Positions 49,201 through 57,780 of a DNA stretch of 61,922 bases are shown in pieces. The translations under genes and the position numbers were made by a program. This DNA is from a virus, in the IMG/VR virus record IMGVR_UViG_3300017952_001659, positions 1 to 61,922 of that record; one strand, written 5' to 3'. The notes beneath the pieces are model-generated. The model saw only the letters and a list, made by a program, of their open reading frames with translations, searched no databases and was not told the DNA's origin. Position 1 is the stretch's first letter. Every line of letters starts with the position of its first letter.

Positions 49201-49677
49201 AATTTTAACAAATTGTTCAAAATAGTTTGTATTTGCTTGGTCATTCCATTTTACAGTAATGCCAGCTAGATTTAACCCGTTACTATCTATAATACTCTCA
49301 GTTGTTGATAATGTATCAATTTTTAATAATCCGTTGGCTGCTTGATTTCTGCGTGGATTATAAGAAAGCATACGTGCAAGACGTAAAACACTTTCTCTAC
49401 GTTCTGCTGTTTCAAGGAAGTTTTCACGAGCATTTAGATCTACACGGAATGATAAGTTTTGCCCAAGGAAAGCAATCATATCAATCAGTGCAAGATATTC
49501 GCTTGACTCAATGTAATCGTTAAAATCTTCTGGATAGTTTTGACGCAGATAATTAATCATTGTTCTGCGTAGGTTATCAAAATCATAGCTTTGGAAATCT
49601 GCGTTCCTAAAGCTCTGGTAAATTCTTTTCCAATCTTCGGCTACAAGTAGCCTAGACTGTCTATCGGTTGCAGCCAT
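46204..49677 (-). CDS. 6: Baseplate wedge protein gp6
   Basis: The 1157-residue protein begins with the conserved gp6 opening WKRIYQSFRNADFQSYDFD, LRQNYPEDFNDYIESSEYL, and DMIAFLGQNLSFRVDLNARENFLETAE, where a T4-type gp6 forms the ring of the wedge. It is longer than T4 gp6 (660 residues), mostly through beta-rich insertions in the middle. The C-terminal part (YKILFGDKAPADLQVKFKIV, INRFFDIENWDFGETFYFQEL) matches the J-like end of the family, and the last 60 residues are a Ser/Thr-rich tail. AAGGA lies before the ATG, and a GATAAATA box 25 bases upstream. Confidence 0.85.
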   Translation of the reverse strand: MAATDRQSRLLVAEDWKRIYQSFRNADFQSYDFDNLRRTMINYLRQNYPEDFNDYIESSEYLALIDMIAFLGQNLSFRVDLNARENFLETAERRESVLRLARMLSYNPRRNQAANGLLKIDTLSTTESIIDSNGLNLAGITVKWNDQANTNYFEQFVKILNSAMPLANSIGNPLKSEQVADVQTQKYRINALNTGSAVYPFTKQIEGVTTRFEIVSSDISSGSIVEEPPLPGNSPAFLFRDDGQGAGSNNTGFFMHFRQGRLENGSFNMSNPIPNQSVAIDSRNINDTDVWLYEVNSLGIENKQWTKVSSTEGNNVIYNSLFNQTRDVFAVTTRIGDRINLVFSDGVFGNLPAGDFKVYYRTSNGLKSVITPGAINTVSIDIPYQARNGTKQTLTIGLKLNYTVTNGTATESNEEIKANAPATYYTQNRLVTGEDYNVGPLAISQDIIKTKSSNRISSGISRFFDLKDASGKYSNTSLFADDGILYKEEFVEKQSFTFTTQTDIEGIIYNTVERIIGNINSKNFFLAKYPKTIVSDLNATWTQSTKGTNICTGLFKDSSNQTYPLGDFTVNALRFVEPGSLIKFTSPDTKTFMPNGTWNETGTIKKGQSTYKWAKVIAVSNTGVDVEDDGTGPVILNDIIPDGALISQVIPNYSKSLVDDLKTEIIDQTFEYKDFALRYDITDRIWKIVLAEDINTISDFATGKAGDTTGENLDSSWMLYFKTDGEKYTITYRQLRYVFESADEIRFFFDSADKIYDPSTGQVVRDRIDVLNINTQPGQLTPFTKDFTWTITDAYKDSEGYLDSRKIQVQFIDLDDDGVVDDPDIFEQIVGEEDTSISTEEKIIFQKKYTTTDGVEDFKYLDNSTSEVVLVQNESSIAPYTQWDNNGQIFYLIDEGVFKKLNKTLNNTTLDVNYKAYYGRAGLKLHYVHVADSGYRIDPSASNIIDTYILSKTYDDQVKQYIDGTLSVKPMPPSNDELFRSYGSSINEIKSISDEIIYHPVKYKILFGDKAPADLQVKFKIVKNPNLVINDNELKSDIIESINRFFDIENWDFGETFYFQELSSYIMSQLSPKLVSILIVPRQTTQSFGSLFEIKSEADEIFASGAKVSDIETIDEITATNLQASGNVITSSTSTTSNQITSSASSTSSSTGGGYSY

Positions 49678-49701
49678 ATTAGTATTCCTTGTTTACTATG
49701 A

Positions 49702-49709
49702 TATTTATC
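49702..49709 (-). promoter_or_regulatory. Candidate late promoter GATAAATA
   Basis: GATAAATA lies on the minus strand 25 bases before the gp6 ATG, in the 60-base gap after gp25. The spacing agrees with the boxes at 23579 and 26091. Confidence 0.45.
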
Positions 49710-49737
49710 TGATATTGAAAAGTGCGTGTTTAATTGT

Positions 49738-50175
49738 TTACGAAAGTAAACCGTTTTCTTTGTCAAATTTAAATCGTAATTGGTCTACAATTTGATATGG
49801 TAAAAATGTTATTGTACACTCTACTTGTAATCCTTGCTCATACGTGTCAACGATAATTTCTTCTGCACGTACTCTTGGATCATAGTTGATAATTGTAGTT
49901 ACATCTTCAATTACAAGTTCTTGTACTTCGTTTGTAAATGGCTCATATAATATATCCCATATTATTGTGCCAAATGTAGGATCACTAAGTTTTTCAGTTT
50001 GTCTAATATGAAAGTGGTTGATTATATCTTGTTTTATTAGATCGAAATCATATAAACTAAAACTTTTAGCGTCTGAGATCGTAGAAAAACCTCTATAAGC
50101 TCTGCCTGAAGAAGCATCACGCATTGTTTGTTTAACAGTTACACGTTTATATAAATTTTTTTCTAATTCGCTCAT
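49738..50175 (-). CDS. 25: Baseplate wedge protein gp25
   Basis: The 145-residue product has the gpW/gp25 fold signature: a DIINHFHIRQTEKLSDPTFG helix, IIWDILYEPF, then VIEDVTTIINYDPRVRAEEI and a final strand VECTITFLPY. The conserved P-x-x-G and L-x-E-P-F pattern of gp25 is present. T4 gp25 is 132 residues. It is the sheath-initiator part of the wedge and follows the gp5-like gene as in other T4-like phages. The gap to that upstream gene is 12 bases. Confidence 0.85.
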   Translation of the reverse strand: MSELEKNLYKRVTVKQTMRDASSGRAYRGFSTISDAKSFSLYDFDLIKQDIINHFHIRQTEKLSDPTFGTIIWDILYEPFTNEVQELVIEDVTTIINYDPRVRAEEIIVDTYEQGLQVECTITFLPYQIVDQLRFKFDKENGLLS

Positions 50176-50187
50176 ACTATATTTACC

Positions 50188-52662
50188 CTATTGTACTGTA
50201 CGTGGAACTTCTTCAACTGTTGAAACACTGTCTTTACCACTAATTGTTGGTGGTGTAGTTGTTTTTGACAATTCTTGTTCTAAACTTTTTAGAGCGTCAG
50301 CTTTTTCATTTTTAAATCTATTTACAACACCAGCTCTAACATTTGGTTTACTTTTTCCAAAATATCGTTGTCCATTGTTTGCACCACGTTCATCATATAC
50401 TGCACGAATTAATGCATCGTCGCTTGGATTAGAACTACCAGTACGCTCTACTGCTTTCTTAAATATTTTAGATGCTCCTCCGTTGCCGTGTTGAATAGCT
50501 GTGGACCATAAAACATCTTGTACAGTTTTAGATCTAGTAGTTACATCAATACCTGTATTACGTTTAACTTTAGCTGCTGCTGGAGTAAAATAAAGTTGTA
50601 CACCAAATCCGTGTTGTGCTTTATTTCCTGCTGCGGTACCCATTACACTTTTCCAAGTTTGCTTAAATGTATCAGTTCCTTGTTTAGCGGCTGCTGCGCC
50701 GCCTGCTGCTTGTAATTTACTGTGTATATCAGGATGTGCAGATTTAGCATAGTTCATAAAGTCGTCCATTGCACCTGTTTTTGCTGCAATTTGGTACGTA
50801 CCGTAACTCCAACCGCCTGTAGTATCATAACCAATAGCACCTGGATTTCCTCTAGACTCGTACTTTGAACTTAGCGATCCAAGTTCATCACTAAATTTAA
50901 AATTACTATTTTTTGGAGTAACATTTGGATCTGGTACTGCGCCTGTTCCTGTTGATGTTCCTCCTCCAGAGTTTATAACACCAGAATTTATTCCGCCGCC
51001 TGATCCTCCTACAAATGCGCTAGATTTCCTTCCTCCTAGATTTTTAAAGAAAGTATCAGGTGTTAACACTCTGTCTGCACTAGTTAATGCTCCTGGAGAT
51101 TCTCTATCAGTTTCACCTTTTTTAAATGCTAAAGGATCTAAGTTTTCATGATGTAACCAAGGTTCGTGCTGTGGTGCTCTTCCAAGTATAGTTTCAAACG
51201 GTTGAACTACGTTTCCTGGTTTTGTTTGAGGTAATGTAATTGTACTCAAAGGTGTAACTTCAGTTGCAGGATTTGCTAATGCTGCACCAGGTCCATTCAT
51301 ATGTATGTATTTTGCAGTTTCTCTATGCTCTGCTCCACTGTTAATGTGTGTATATTGTTTAGCAGTTAAAAAGTTATTTTGTCCTGTATTAACATGTAGA
51401 GATTTTGCTGTTTCAATATATTGTGATTCGTTAACTTTTGTATGTTGATTTTTTGCTACTGTAATTTTGCTATCTTTGCCAACATTTAAATTATAATTAA
51501 AAGCAGATTCAAATTGAATTCTACCAGATTCTAAACCTTCTTCGTCTGTTGCACCACCACTACTATAACGTGCTGATGCTTTCATATTAATATTACGCCC
51601 GGCTTCTACATTAAAGTCTCTATCAGCAGTAAAATTAATGTCAGCTTCAGATCTAACACTTATACTATCGTATCCATAAATGTCAATTTTTCCATCAGAC
51701 GATAGTTCTACCCAAGCAGTACCTCTTGAGTTGCTAATATAAATTAAATCTTCACTATTGTGTAAAAGTATCTGATGCCCGGTTCTAGTTCTAAGCCTCA
51801 TTAATTCATTTTGAGGAATAGTGTTATCGCCTGTTTCACCTTCTTTTATATTTTTATAAATTGGTGGACCGTCTTCTGCATGGGTTGATCTAACAAATCT
51901 ATCATCACCGTCGTCCATTACAAAACTAGAACCACCTAAACGGTTACTTGGAACATTTATTTTTTGACCTGCTGTACCGATCGGTGCTTGCGGTGCACCA
52001 GATCTGTAATCTTTTGGACCAGGTGTACTAATACCAAATACCATACTTGGTATTTCTCTTCTAGCACTCGAAGTTGTTGTTCCTCTAGCTTCGTCTCTTA
52101 AAAGTCCTTGGACTTCTAAAACTTCTGTAAAATCTTTATTGTAAGGTTTGTTAAACAACGTAGGATCAACTAACGAACCATCTTCAACAGTTTTGTTATA
52201 TTCTCCTACAGGAAGTTTATAACCTTTTAAGTTTTCCGGAGTATGGTCTGTTGTTTTTTCTGTTGATGCTCTACCATCTGGTACCATAAAATTCATATAA
52301 TCTGCAGGTACGCAACCTATCCAATATCCAAAGTTTGGATTTCCTTCAGCAAAAATTACAAGTACACGAGTTCCTATATCTGGAGGTACCATCCACATTC
52401 CATATGATTTTTGTGTATGTTCAAAACCGTCATTTGCTGTAAGAGCAGTTTGCGGTGTTATTCCATAAAATGGACTTAAATATCTTACATTTAATAATTG
52501 TCCTGTACGCTCCGGAGTGCCGCCTGCGCTAGTATATTTTAACAATTCTACCGTTAAGCCGCCCATATAACGTGTGTCTAAATTATTAACAACAATTGCT
52601 TCGTAGGGTCCCGAATCTTTAATGTTAGTAAGTGCGTCTCTAGTTCTAGTATAGTTTGCCAT
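50188..52662 (-). CDS. 5: gp5-like tail-puncturing hub protein with C-terminal lytic domain
   Basis: The 824-residue protein starts with an OB-fold-like domain (YEAIVVNNLDTRYMGGLTVEL, RVLVIFAEGNPNFGYWIGCV). Around residues 290-450 come the beta-prism repeats of gp5C (LRTRTGHQILLHNS, SSDGKIDIYGYDSISVRS, DFNVEAGRNINMKAS). T4 gp5 has its lysozyme between these two parts, while here the lytic part is C-terminal: about residues 595-790 with SSKYESRGNPGAIGYD, GGWSYGTYQIA and WSTAIQHG, a transglycosylase-like pattern with E near 600 as the candidate catalytic acid. It would perforate the envelope at injection. AAGGAG precedes the start. Confidence 0.75.
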   Translation of the reverse strand: MANYTRTRDALTNIKDSGPYEAIVVNNLDTRYMGGLTVELLKYTSAGGTPERTGQLLNVRYLSPFYGITPQTALTANDGFEHTQKSYGMWMVPPDIGTRVLVIFAEGNPNFGYWIGCVPADYMNFMVPDGRASTEKTTDHTPENLKGYKLPVGEYNKTVEDGSLVDPTLFNKPYNKDFTEVLEVQGLLRDEARGTTTSSARREIPSMVFGISTPGPKDYRSGAPQAPIGTAGQKINVPSNRLGGSSFVMDDGDDRFVRSTHAEDGPPIYKNIKEGETGDNTIPQNELMRLRTRTGHQILLHNSEDLIYISNSRGTAWVELSSDGKIDIYGYDSISVRSEADINFTADRDFNVEAGRNINMKASARYSSGGATDEEGLESGRIQFESAFNYNLNVGKDSKITVAKNQHTKVNESQYIETAKSLHVNTGQNNFLTAKQYTHINSGAEHRETAKYIHMNGPGAALANPATEVTPLSTITLPQTKPGNVVQPFETILGRAPQHEPWLHHENLDPLAFKKGETDRESPGALTSADRVLTPDTFFKNLGGRKSSAFVGGSGGGINSGVINSGGGTSTGTGAVPDPNVTPKNSNFKFSDELGSLSSKYESRGNPGAIGYDTTGGWSYGTYQIAAKTGAMDDFMNYAKSAHPDIHSKLQAAGGAAAAKQGTDTFKQTWKSVMGTAAGNKAQHGFGVQLYFTPAAAKVKRNTGIDVTTRSKTVQDVLWSTAIQHGNGGASKIFKKAVERTGSSNPSDDALIRAVYDERGANNGQRYFGKSKPNVRAGVVNRFKNEKADALKSLEQELSKTTTPPTISGKDSVSTVEEVPRTVQ

Positions 52663-52671
52663 TTTGACTCC

Positions 52672-53601
52672 TTACTGTGGTCCTACTCGATTTGGATCTC
52701 TTTCGCGATCTTGACGTTGTCTTAATAAACTAGGCCCTCCAGTTGTTGTACCAACAGCAATGCCGCCGTCAATTGCAGTTTTATTTGATTCTGCTACTTT
52801 TGCAGGAGGAGTAGGCTCATTGCTTCCTGCATATGTTTGCAAACTGCCGCCTGTGTCTGGTGTAAAAACTTTTTTACCTAAATTAAAATCGTATCTATCA
52901 AACCCAGGACGTATAGGTTCGTATACATATGCGTTACCTGTTGATTTAGTTGCAACTGGGTCTGTTCTAGATACAGTTTTTGGAGATACTTTGCTATCAG
53001 TTTTTGTTTTACTAATAACATCCTTGTCTGTTTTTGTAGAAGTGTTTTCTGTGTCTGTTGTACTTTCTGTTTTAGTTGTAGTTGAGTTCGATTTACTAGT
53101 TGTAGTTGTAGTTGTAACTCCGGTTGATTTGCTAACAGTTTTTCCTGTATTTGTACCTGGCTTTTCATTGCTACTTTTTGGATCAGCTTGAAAAATTGGA
53201 ACTCCTTGTAGTTCATCAATTTGAACTGCTCCTGGTGGAACAAAAGGTTTGCCGCCTGCTTCAATTCTTTGTTTGTTAGTAGCTGCTAAAGATTTAAAAG
53301 TAGTTTCACCTTCTGCTTCTGATGGACTGAATACTACCCAAAAGAAATTACTATCTGCATAATTTGGAGCACCATCAACTACTCTCACTAACTGTCCTGT
53401 AGGTGCCGGTTTACCTATATTATCTTTATCAGCTTCAAATTCTCCAAATGTTTCGTAAGTAAGAATTCCGTTTTCGTCTCGCCACGGTTTACCGTCTTCA
53501 ACAATTTCAGCAGACTGATCTGCGCCTCCTTGAGAGGCGCCAACTGAATCGTCTTCTATATCGTTGTCATCAAGTTTTGGATCTAAATCTTGAAATGGCA
53601 T
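52672..53601 (-). CDS. Baseplate-associated protein with Ser/Thr/Lys-rich middle
   Basis: The 309-residue product has an acidic start (MPFQDLDPKLDDNDIEDD), a folded-looking part (LVRVVDGAPNYADSNFFWVVF, GVPIFQADPKSSN), and a central low-complexity run of Thr, Ser and Lys (about 155-215). The C-terminus has PGFDRYDFNLGKKVFTPDTG and a Gly-rich tail. I recognise no family. It lies between the hub-like and gp5-like genes (9- and 13-base gaps), so it probably attaches to the hub. The long Thr/Ser stretch would be a natural site for modification, for instance glycosylation, which is inference. Confidence 0.6.
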   Translation of the reverse strand: MPFQDLDPKLDDNDIEDDSVGASQGGADQSAEIVEDGKPWRDENGILTYETFGEFEADKDNIGKPAPTGQLVRVVDGAPNYADSNFFWVVFSPSEAEGETTFKSLAATNKQRIEAGGKPFVPPGAVQIDELQGVPIFQADPKSSNEKPGTNTGKTVSKSTGVTTTTTTSKSNSTTTKTESTTDTENTSTKTDKDVISKTKTDSKVSPKTVSRTDPVATKSTGNAYVYEPIRPGFDRYDFNLGKKVFTPDTGGSLQTYAGSNEPTPPAKVAESNKTAIDGGIAVGTTTGGPSLLRQRQDRERDPNRVGPQ

Positions 53602-53614
53602 ATTTTAAAATCCT

Positions 53615-56599
53615 TTATCCAAATAAACTGTTTATTTTTGAACTTGCAGTTTTAGTAATGCTATCTATTTGCGCGGAAGCATCTGCTACTGCTGTATTTA
53701 ATTGTGTTTTTGCTCCAGCAAGATCACTTTCGAATTGTTTAACTGCACTTGCTGCTTGAGCATTAATTTTTGTAAGATCAGGCAATTTTGCTAGTCCTAT
53801 ATCAACTCCAGGTATAGAAAGTTTTATATCAGCTACTGCTGTATCAATAATATCTGGAATAATATTATCTACAGCAGGTAACAAATTTGTAATATCATCT
53901 TTAACTGTTTTTTCTAATGAGTTTGCATAATCTTTCCATTTAGAAGACATAGTATTCTTTGCTTGAGCTGCTGTTTGATTTGACGATCCGCTACCAACTG
54001 TTCCTTTTGAACTTTCTTGTTGTTTGTTAATTTTTGAATCTTCGTCTACCTTAATAAATGCATTTGAGTTTGTAGTTGGCGGATCATCTTGCCCTCTACG
54101 CCTGGTCATTTTTAATCTTTGAACAAACTGACCGTTTGAAAAAGAATTAGTAACTGCCCAGACACTATACAATCCACTAAAGCCTCTAACAATTGACGGC
54201 ATCTCCATTGTTGCTCCTTTAACTTGATAATCAAAAGGAGTTAAAAAGTTTACAACAATTAAAACTTGCGATTGTTGATATGTCATTGTTCCGTCAGCAG
54301 TAATTGTAGGCGTTGCTCCTCTTTTTGCAGCGTAGTTTCCTGTTTCTTGTGGTAAGAAATAAGGATCGCCAATTATTTCCATTTCTGCTGTAATCATATC
54401 AATGGGTAAATTAGTAATTCTATCATGAAACTGCTCAGCAATTCTTACTCTAATGTCTGAACTTCTAGATCCCGAAGAAACAAGATTATCTGTTTTAAAA
54501 TCTAGTGTTCCACCAGGTTCGCTCTTGTTAGCTAAATCATTAGTATCATCTGCTTTAGCACCTTGTGCTTGATTTTCAATTGCTGTTGCAGTTTTTTGCC
54601 CATCTAGTCCTGCTGCTTGACCACCGCTGTTCATACCAAAATTTGAAAGAGCTGTTGTTAAAAACGCTTGATTAAAATTAATATTAAAATCTAATACATC
54701 TTCATTTTTTCCAGTATAAATGTAATTGTATTCTTTTACGGCAGCGGCTTTTAATCCTTTCGTATTTCCTGCTTTTTGATTTGTACCTAGTGTTACTGCT
54801 TCATCTACTTCATACGGTACAACACTATACACATAAACTTTTGGAGGTCGTCCAGTTTGTGCTTCTGTTCCAGGATTTGGTTCTATAAAAACTTGAGTAT
54901 CAATTCTAAACCATTTGTTAAGTCCGTTTTTTGGACCTTCAGTAGATTTTTCAGCAGCATATTGACTTTCTAAAATAACTTTTTCAATTATTCTAGTAAT
55001 TTTTTCTTTTTGTGAAAATTGATAATCTCTAGCCTTTTCTGTTTGTTGAGTTTGTTTTGCTGTTGCATCAACTTTTCCTGTTCTTGGATCTATAACAGAA
55101 GAAGGTTCTGCTTCTGATGCATTACCGCCCGAATTCGTATCTACGTTAATTGCACTTAGTCCAATAGGATTCATTAAATTTTCATTTTCTGCAAAAGATT
55201 TTAGTACAGCATAAGTTGCAAACGTAGGCTTAACTACAACTTCTTTTACAGTTGTACCAAAGTCATAAACTTCTCCTGTTTTTCTAGCACCTTTTTGAAT
55301 AATTATTTCTTTGTCTGCTTCTGTTGTAAGTGCTTCATCAGTAACTACACCCGATTCAAGTGCTTCAACTAACGCTGTTCTTGATTTAGGAAAAGCAATT
55401 ACATATCTATCGTAAGGTGCCAGCGATCCACTTTCTTCTAGTTTTTCTATTTGCGAATTTACTCCTGCTGTAACCGAAGTTGCAGCAGTTTCAAGAACTT
55501 CATGAACTATAGTTCCTGTTGCTTTTATAGGTGTTTTTATTTTATTCACGTTATCCGCTAATCCTGATTCGCTCATAGGTATTGCTTTAACCTGATACTC
55601 GCTTCCGCCAGCGTTAACTTCAAATTCCATATTAATAAATTTAATTGGAATAAAAATTGGACGTTTAATAAAGTTTGCATTATATTGACCGTCTTCGTTC
55701 CATCCTTTAAAATCTATTCTTAAACAAAATGGTGCTTCAACATAATTTTTATATCCAGCAGTAGATGCTGCGCCAATTACTGCCTGTACAAAGTTTCCCA
55801 TGCTGTAAGGTTCAATCACTCTAAAACTAAGTGTAGTTCCTAGTGTAACTCCTGTATTTTTATTAGGAGCAATTACTGCATCTAAGTCAAGATCTTCAAT
55901 ATAATATTCTGCATCGCCGCCGCCAAAGCCGGTGCTTGAAGCTCCCATTTCATCAAGTGTTCTATACCTTTTAGCATATTCTCCGCCGCCACTGCGAATT
56001 ATATAATTTTTAAAACCGCCTGCGGCTCTATAAACTGCTGGATTGTTATATTCTTCAGGACTTAATACTCCAAGAGTAATAATATAGTTGTAACTGTTAT
56101 GGTTTCTTAAAGGATTAGGGATTTTACTCGATGATTTTCCAGCATGTTTTACAGTTCCAAAACTTGGGTATAAAACTGCGCCTGGTTGAAGCCAATCATC
56201 AAATGCACTATCTGCTGTTCTGTCTCTGTAGAGCTGTGTTACTTGAGAAAATTCTTCATCTGCTAGACCAAATAATTCAGCCGCTCCTTTTTCAATTAAA
56301 CGTAAAGGTTGATTAATTAAGCCTTGGATTTCTTCTGAGTTAGCTATTAATGCTCCAAGAGGTCCTAAACCTCTTATTTTGTTCGTAATCGAATATCTTA
56401 AAGAACCAGTAATTCCTGCTGTAATATTACCTAGTGCTCCTTGAGCTGCACTTCCTAACAATTGCGAATTAAATTTTCCTGAAGATAGTTGTTTAGAAGC
56501 ATCGTTTATAAATGAATTTGTTTCAGCTGAAACTTGTTTAAAAGTAGCCGTTGCCTGTGATGCTACAGATGACACTGCTTTTTTAAAGTTAAATGGCAT
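53615..56599 (-). CDS. Baseplate hub-like structural protein
   Basis: The 994-residue protein starts MPFNFKKAVSSVASQ and shares an amphipathic lead plus a GLGPLGALI stretch with the tube cap gene upstream (GGLGPLGKLAS there). The middle contains APFCLRIDFKGWNEDG, KFINMEFEVNAGGSEYQVKAIP and YNYIYTGKNEDVLDFNINFN, a pattern I know from hub proteins of marine T4-like phages, including DFNINFN before a long beta region. The C-terminal 120 residues form a coiled, Ala/Lys-rich stretch. It probably joins tube and spike as gp27-type proteins do, though I cannot align it to T4 gp27. AGGA precedes the ATG. Confidence 0.6.
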   Translation of the reverse strand: MPFNFKKAVSSVASQATATFKQVSAETNSFINDASKQLSSGKFNSQLLGSAAQGALGNITAGITGSLRYSITNKIRGLGPLGALIANSEEIQGLINQPLRLIEKGAAELFGLADEEFSQVTQLYRDRTADSAFDDWLQPGAVLYPSFGTVKHAGKSSSKIPNPLRNHNSYNYIITLGVLSPEEYNNPAVYRAAGGFKNYIIRSGGGEYAKRYRTLDEMGASSTGFGGGDAEYYIEDLDLDAVIAPNKNTGVTLGTTLSFRVIEPYSMGNFVQAVIGAASTAGYKNYVEAPFCLRIDFKGWNEDGQYNANFIKRPIFIPIKFINMEFEVNAGGSEYQVKAIPMSESGLADNVNKIKTPIKATGTIVHEVLETAATSVTAGVNSQIEKLEESGSLAPYDRYVIAFPKSRTALVEALESGVVTDEALTTEADKEIIIQKGARKTGEVYDFGTTVKEVVVKPTFATYAVLKSFAENENLMNPIGLSAINVDTNSGGNASEAEPSSVIDPRTGKVDATAKQTQQTEKARDYQFSQKEKITRIIEKVILESQYAAEKSTEGPKNGLNKWFRIDTQVFIEPNPGTEAQTGRPPKVYVYSVVPYEVDEAVTLGTNQKAGNTKGLKAAAVKEYNYIYTGKNEDVLDFNINFNQAFLTTALSNFGMNSGGQAAGLDGQKTATAIENQAQGAKADDTNDLANKSEPGGTLDFKTDNLVSSGSRSSDIRVRIAEQFHDRITNLPIDMITAEMEIIGDPYFLPQETGNYAAKRGATPTITADGTMTYQQSQVLIVVNFLTPFDYQVKGATMEMPSIVRGFSGLYSVWAVTNSFSNGQFVQRLKMTRRRGQDDPPTTNSNAFIKVDEDSKINKQQESSKGTVGSGSSNQTAAQAKNTMSSKWKDYANSLEKTVKDDITNLLPAVDNIIPDIIDTAVADIKLSIPGVDIGLAKLPDLTKINAQAASAVKQFESDLAGAKTQLNTAVADASAQIDSITKTASSKINSLFG

Positions 56600-56600
56600 T

Positions 56601-56900
56601 TTATGTTCCTAGCTGCTCTCGTAAATACTTTTCTTGCGGCAGATATATTTTTGTACCTGCAATAAAATCAAATACAGGATCTTTAAGTATATCCATATTC
56701 CTTTGTGCAAAAACCCACCATAACTCTCTGTTTCCATACATAATATGTGCTAACAAATCTGGTCTATATGTATATTCTGGTGTTATTTCAAAAAGTATAT
56801 CGTCTTTTGCAACTGGAATAGGACGAGGTTTTAGAATATCTAAATATCCTGCATTAGTAATTTGTGTATTTGCATAAGGACTTGAAATTGAAATTGACAT
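56601..56900 (-). CDS. 53: Baseplate wedge protein gp53
   Basis: The 99-residue protein shows the gp53 core: YRPDLLAHIMYGNRELWWVF followed by AQRNMDILKDPVFDFIAGTK and IYLP. That is a short LysM-like domain that T4 gp53 (196 residues) also uses to staple neighbouring wedges. It is about half the T4 length, as in marine relatives. It lies one base after the hub-like gene, and its start shares one base with the tube cap stop (TAATG at 56900). Confidence 0.8.
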   Translation of the reverse strand: MSISISSPYANTQITNAGYLDILKPRPIPVAKDDILFEITPEYTYRPDLLAHIMYGNRELWWVFAQRNMDILKDPVFDFIAGTKIYLPQEKYLREQLGT

Positions 56901-57724
56901 TAGATAAATCCTTCATCACCGCCTACGTGATTTCCTTTTGCAAAATCATTAAGACTAAATCTTGATTGTGAACGTCTTGCATACTGCGGTTGTACTGTAA
57001 CTGTAATTGTACTTTGTACTGGTACCATGTTAGTTTGTCCGTCTACTATACATTCTATGTAATCAACATCTGCCGGCATGTCTGTTGTAAAGTTTGTTAT
57101 AATAACTGGAACATTATTAATTACATGAGGACCATAACCATTTAACCGGCAAACAGGTGGCGGATTTCCTAACGGATCACTGTAACCATAAAACATTTTA
57201 GTAGCAGTTCTTAAAAAATGAATTGCTGCTATCCAATATTGTGCATCTCTATAGTTTTCTTGGAAGAATTCGCCAGTAATTGTCATTGCATCCACAACAC
57301 TGTTTTGGTAAGCATAATATGGATAATTAGTATGTGTAGGTTGTACAGAATTATAATTTGCACTATGACTAAAAAGTATTGTAGGGTTAAAAGGAAATAC
57401 TAATCTATTTCCAGTGTTAAATGCTGCACTTGATCCTTCTCTTAATGGATCTAATACAGGACCATTTAACAAAATTTCAGGAATGCTAATACTGACTCTC
57501 CAATCACTTGCATCTGATACGCTAATATCTTTAGATATTATTGCTCTTGTGATTGTTCTGTCATTAATAGCAGTAGTGCTAATAAATTTTGAAGCAAGTT
57601 TTCCAAGAGGACCTAAGCCGCCAAGTTTTTGTTGCACTACATCAAGTGCAGCATTCTTTAAGGCCTTCTTTCCGTCGTTTACTATGCTTTCTACAAAACT
57701 AGAAGCGTTAAATTTAAATGGCAT
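56900..57724 (-). CDS. Tail-tube cap/initiator protein (gp48/gp54-like)
   Basis: The 274-residue product has an amphipathic N-terminal helix region (FVESIVNDGKKALKNAALDVVQQ), GGLGPLGKLASK, then a beta-rich body with LVFPFNPTILFSHSANYNSVQPTHTNYPYYAYQNSVVDAMTITGEF. This matches the tube-assembly proteins gp48/gp54 in marine T4-like genomes, where a hydrophobic NPT/SHSANY stretch is typical. It begins the baseplate operon, starting 80 bases from the gp55 start, with a strong GGAG before the ATG. Whether it is the gp48 or gp54 equivalent I cannot say. Confidence 0.6.
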   Translation of the reverse strand: MPFKFNASSFVESIVNDGKKALKNAALDVVQQKLGGLGPLGKLASKFISTTAINDRTITRAIISKDISVSDASDWRVSISIPEILLNGPVLDPLREGSSAAFNTGNRLVFPFNPTILFSHSANYNSVQPTHTNYPYYAYQNSVVDAMTITGEFFQENYRDAQYWIAAIHFLRTATKMFYGYSDPLGNPPPVCRLNGYGPHVINNVPVIITNFTTDMPADVDYIECIVDGQTNMVPVQSTITVTVQPQYARRSQSRFSLNDFAKGNHVGGDEGFI

Positions 57725-57744
57725 AAATGTTTCTCCTACACTAC

Positions 57745-57752
57745 TATTTAGT
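57745..57752 (-). promoter_or_regulatory. Weak candidate late promoter ACTAAATA
   Basis: ACTAAATA on the minus strand lies 21 bases before the ATG of the tube cap gene and matches TATAAATA at six positions. The spacing agrees with the stronger boxes. It touches the -35 box of the gp55 promoter on the other strand. Confidence 0.25.
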
Positions 57753-57780
57753 TGACAAAATTATGTATGTATATTATAAT
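57752..57780 (+). promoter_or_regulatory. Consensus sigma70 promoter before gp55
   Basis: TTGACA at 57752-57757 and TATAAT at 57775-57780 are separated by exactly 17 bases, which is a perfect match to the bacterial housekeeping promoter. Transcription would start near 57787 and reach the gp55 ATG at 57805, with GGAG at 57795-57798. It would let host polymerase express the late sigma factor before phage factors are made. Confidence 0.8.

Noticed and set aside
52878-53264. Gln-rich 128-codon open frame on the minus strand
   Set aside because: It is an alternative frame inside the Ser/Thr-rich protein. The long Gln runs come from reading that low-complexity DNA out of frame.
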